Source of the DNA: Ruminococcus sp.
GTDB taxonomy: Bacteria; Bacillota; Clostridia; Oscillospirales; Acutalibacteraceae
Length of the DNA stretch: 52,089 nt
Assembly: GCA_022510945.1 (NCBI GenBank)
Contig: JAFLSK010000008.1
Coordinates: 1 to 52,089 of the forward strand
Direction of reading: 5' to 3'
Below, piece after piece: positions 50,172 through 52,089 of this stretch. The notes beneath the pieces were generated by a model. It saw nothing but the letters and a program-made list of their open reading frames with translations. It had not been told where the DNA came from and searched no databases. Within the stretch, counting starts at the first letter, position 1, and each line of letters begins with the position of its first letter. The translations under genes were made by a program, and so were the position numbers.

Positions 50172-50198
50172 AAGGGTCGCTTCGGCGGCCCTTTTCTT
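50172..50198 (+). terminator. Terminator after the NCS2 permease gene
   Basis: A 9-bp stem AAGGGTCGC / GCGGCCCTT (one G-T pair) with TTCG loop and a TTCTTG tail. Confidence 0.85.
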
Positions 50199-50232
50199 GT
50201 TGTAAAATTTATTCAAATTCTATTGCGTATAA

Positions 50233-50275
50233 TTGCATTTTATGGTAATATATTATATAAATATAAGTGTATAAT
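50233..50275 (+). promoter_or_regulatory. Promoter of the starch-binding protein gene
   Basis: TTGCAT (50233-50238), 17-nt spacer, TATAAA (50256-50261). A second -10-like TATAAT lies at 50270-50275. Confidence 0.55.
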
Positions 50276-50305
50276 CGGTAAATTTTGGTTAAGGAGGAGT
50301 TTTTG

Positions 50306-52089
50306 GTGAAAGCTTTCAAAAAAAGCTTAGCAGTTCTGCTTTCGGTCGTTATACTGTTTTCCGTAATGACTGTGCCTGTGTTTGCTGCTTCCGGCAATTA
50401 CTACGTCGCCGGTACAGAAGCGCTTTGCGGTGCCAACTGGGAAGCCGGTAATTCAGCCAATATTATGAAACTCGGCGATGACGGTCTTTACTTTAAGACA
50501 TATCAAAACGTCCCCGCGGCAAGCAACTACCAGTTTAAAATTACTCAGGAAACATGGAATAACAACTGGGGCTTAGGCGGTCTTGCCGACGGTCAAAATA
50601 TTGTGTTTGACGTCACTAAAAAGTGCGACGTAACAATCACCTTTAACGCTAACACAAAGGACATCAAAGTAGAAGGTGACGGCGTAAGAGTTCAGAAAAA
50701 CTATAATTTCAGCTATATTACCGCTGTTGGCGACAGTAAGAGCGACTCTTCTTTCCTTAACGGTATTGATTGGGACCCTACTGCCAAAGAAAACAGAATG
50801 GCTACGGAATACGGTGCGGTTTACACAATCACCTACAAGGGCGTTGCCAAAAATAACGGCTATCAGGTTAAATTTGCTGCTAACGGCGCATGGACAGATA
50901 ACTGGGGAACTTCAGCTTCCGCCGGAGAAGGCGTAGCAGTTTACGGAACCTCCAGCTCCAATATCTCCTTCGATGTTAAGTACAATCTTGCCGATGTAAC
51001 ACTCACACTCGACCTCACAAACTTTGACTACAATACAGGGTCAGGCGCAACCTACAAAATCGAGGTTGCGGAGGTTAAAGAGGAAGTACCTACTGAGGGC
51101 GAATCTTCAGAGGGTACAACTACTGACGACCCGACTCCGACTACCACTGACGACGAGAAAGAGTCCGACGCTAACCCGAGCGCTCCGACTACACCCAGCG
51201 GCAGTAGCAGTTCGTTCAAGTTCACCAACAATCGGGGTTGGAGCAAGGTTTACGCTTATTTCTTCGATGAATCCGGCGATTTAGCAACTTCTTGGCCCGG
51301 AGATTTAGTTACCAAATTCGAGACAAACAGCTTAGGCGAAACAGTATACACAATAAATGTCCCGAAGGGCGCTACAGGCTGTGTAATTAACAACGGTAGC
51401 GGCGAGCAGACCACAGATATCACCGATTTCAGTGTTGAAGGTTACTACACCGATGGTTCTACAAATAGTGCCGGTCATTACATTGCTATCCCGTGGCCCG
51501 GTGAAGGCGGCGGTGATTCCGGCTGGGGTGGGCCCGGCGGTGATTATGATGGTTCGTTTAAGTTCACTAACAATCGGAAATGGAGAAATGTTTACGCTTA
51601 TTTCTTTGGTGAATCCGGCGATTTAATAAATCCCTGGCCCGGAAGTGTGGTTACCGAATTCGAGACAAACAGCTTAGGTGAAACAGTATACACAATAAAT
51701 GTTCCGAAAGGTGCTATAGGCTGCGTAATCAACAACGGCAGCGGCGAGCAGACCACAGATATCACCGATTTCAGCGTTGAAGGTTACTACACTGACGGCT
51801 CTATAGATATTAATGGTTATTACATTGCTATCCCGTGGCCCGGCGGCAGCGGCGAGGATAAACCCGCCTCTGACCCGACCACTCCAAGCACCTCCGGCAG
51901 CGATACTCCGACAGAGCCTTTGCCGACTCCCGATCCCGACGGAATAAACTTTACAACAACTTTAAACGGTGCTTATCCGAAAGCACATGTCGCTTACAGC
52001 TCACCCTTTACGGTTACATACTATCTCACCGCTTCCGAAATGATTGCTTTCTGTCAGGGTAGGGTGACATATGATGAGACAAAGTTTGA
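50306..52089 (+). CDS. Secreted starch-binding multi-module protein, possible scaffoldin (3' end missing)
   Basis: A GTG start with AAGGAGGAG upstream opens a frame that runs off the window (594 complete codons). Signal peptide at about 1-30 (ends VFAAS). Two modules of the X25-like carbohydrate-binding type lie at about 31-130 and 130-255, with NNNWG and TDNWG motifs. An acidic Thr/Pro linker follows, then two CBM26-like modules at about 304-399 and 418-513, each ending PWPG. After another Pro linker, the last 45 residues (FTVTYYLTASEMI ... QGRVTYDETKF) look like the first strands of a cohesin. No catalytic domain is seen so far. It would bind starch at the cell surface and, if the cohesin call is right, hold dockerin-bearing enzymes. 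Confidence 0.85.
   Translation, partial: MKAFKKSLAVLLSVVILFSVMTVPVFAASGNYYVAGTEALCGANWEAGNSANIMKLGDDGLYFKTYQNVPAASNYQFKITQETWNNNWGLGGLADGQNIVFDVTKKCDVTITFNANTKDIKVEGDGVRVQKNYNFSYITAVGDSKSDSSFLNGIDWDPTAKENRMATEYGAVYTITYKGVAKNNGYQVKFAANGAWTDNWGTSASAGEGVAVYGTSSSNISFDVKYNLADVTLTLDLTNFDYNTGSGATYKIEVAEVKEEVPTEGESSEGTTTDDPTPTTTDDEKESDANPSAPTTPSGSSSSFKFTNNRGWSKVYAYFFDESGDLATSWPGDLVTKFETNSLGETVYTINVPKGATGCVINNGSGEQTTDITDFSVEGYYTDGSTNSAGHYIAIPWPGEGGGDSGWGGPGGDYDGSFKFTNNRKWRNVYAYFFGESGDLINPWPGSVVTEFETNSLGETVYTINVPKGAIGCVINNGSGEQTTDITDFSVEGYYTDGSIDINGYYIAIPWPGGSGEDKPASDPTTPSTSGSDTPTEPLPTPDPDGINFTTTLNGAYPKAHVAYSSPFTVTYYLTASEMIAFCQGRVTYDETKF
51215..51844 (+). repeat. Tandem duplicated CBM26-like coding unit
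   Basis: Units 51215-51502 and 51557-51844 (288 bp each, 342 bp apart) are near-identical in DNA, including silent positions, e.g. the blocks around GAGACAAACAGCTTAGG. This indicates a recent duplication or gene conversion. Confidence 0.85.

Overview
The window looks like a piece of the chromosome of an anaerobic gut Clostridium relative, most likely Oscillospirales/Ruminococcaceae. This is inferred from gene content: a dockerin-bearing secreted esterase, starch-binding (CBM26-like) modules, the large single-chain PurL, the K+-type membrane pyrophosphatase, the HacA-type LeuC, and the acyl-CoA dehydratase activase pair. No species can be named from the sequence. There is no phage, IS element, CRISPR array, rRNA or tRNA that I can see.

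Layout. (1) 95-8547, minus strand: a complete arginine operon, argG-argH-argC-argJ-argB-GNAT-argD-argF, with a promoter and ARG-box-like operators at 8591-8820. (2) 8933-14143, plus: flavin reductase-like protein, a degenerate beta-lactamase-fold lipoprotein, hppA and a DUF1015 protein. (3) 14180-17017: a possible mobile or structured element, then an ECF-type sigma factor with a membrane-anchored beta-propeller partner. (4) 17080-18747, minus: dockerin/CBM26-like/esterase protein. (5) 18898-22665: purL, followed by an unusual seven-hairpin array. (6) 22999-24891: HAAS-domain membrane protein plus PadR, behind a promoter covered by PadR-like operators. (7) 24892-27090: a highly structured intergenic region, lexA and a second serine-hydrolase lipoprotein. 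(8) 27145-30372, minus: ilvB, mtnN, rsmE. (9) 30471-34988, plus: pncC, then malQ-glgP. (10) 35041-36887, minus: two small orphan genes with near-identical promoters, a 121-bp imperfect palindrome, and a Crp/Fnr regulator. (11) 37072-44203, plus: leuCD, then yjbQ-ddl-murF-HAD-transglutaminase. (12) 44265-48463, minus: the split acyl-CoA dehydratase/activase pair. (13) 48805-end: NCS2 purine permease and a truncated secreted starch-binding protein whose last residues look like the start of a cohesin.

How it fits together. Biosynthesis (Arg, Leu, branched-chain, purine) and wall precursor genes are ordinary housekeeping. malQ and glgP degrade maltodextrins and glycogen inside the cell. The dockerin esterase and the right-edge starch-binding protein point to an extracellular amylosome-like starch system. 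The least explained material is non-coding: a hairpin array after purL, a dispersed two-hairpin repeat with covarying stems, a palindromic element with a short deletion-like derivative, and several well-placed operators (ArgR, PadR, Crp/Fnr type). All calls are from reading the sequence; no database search was run.
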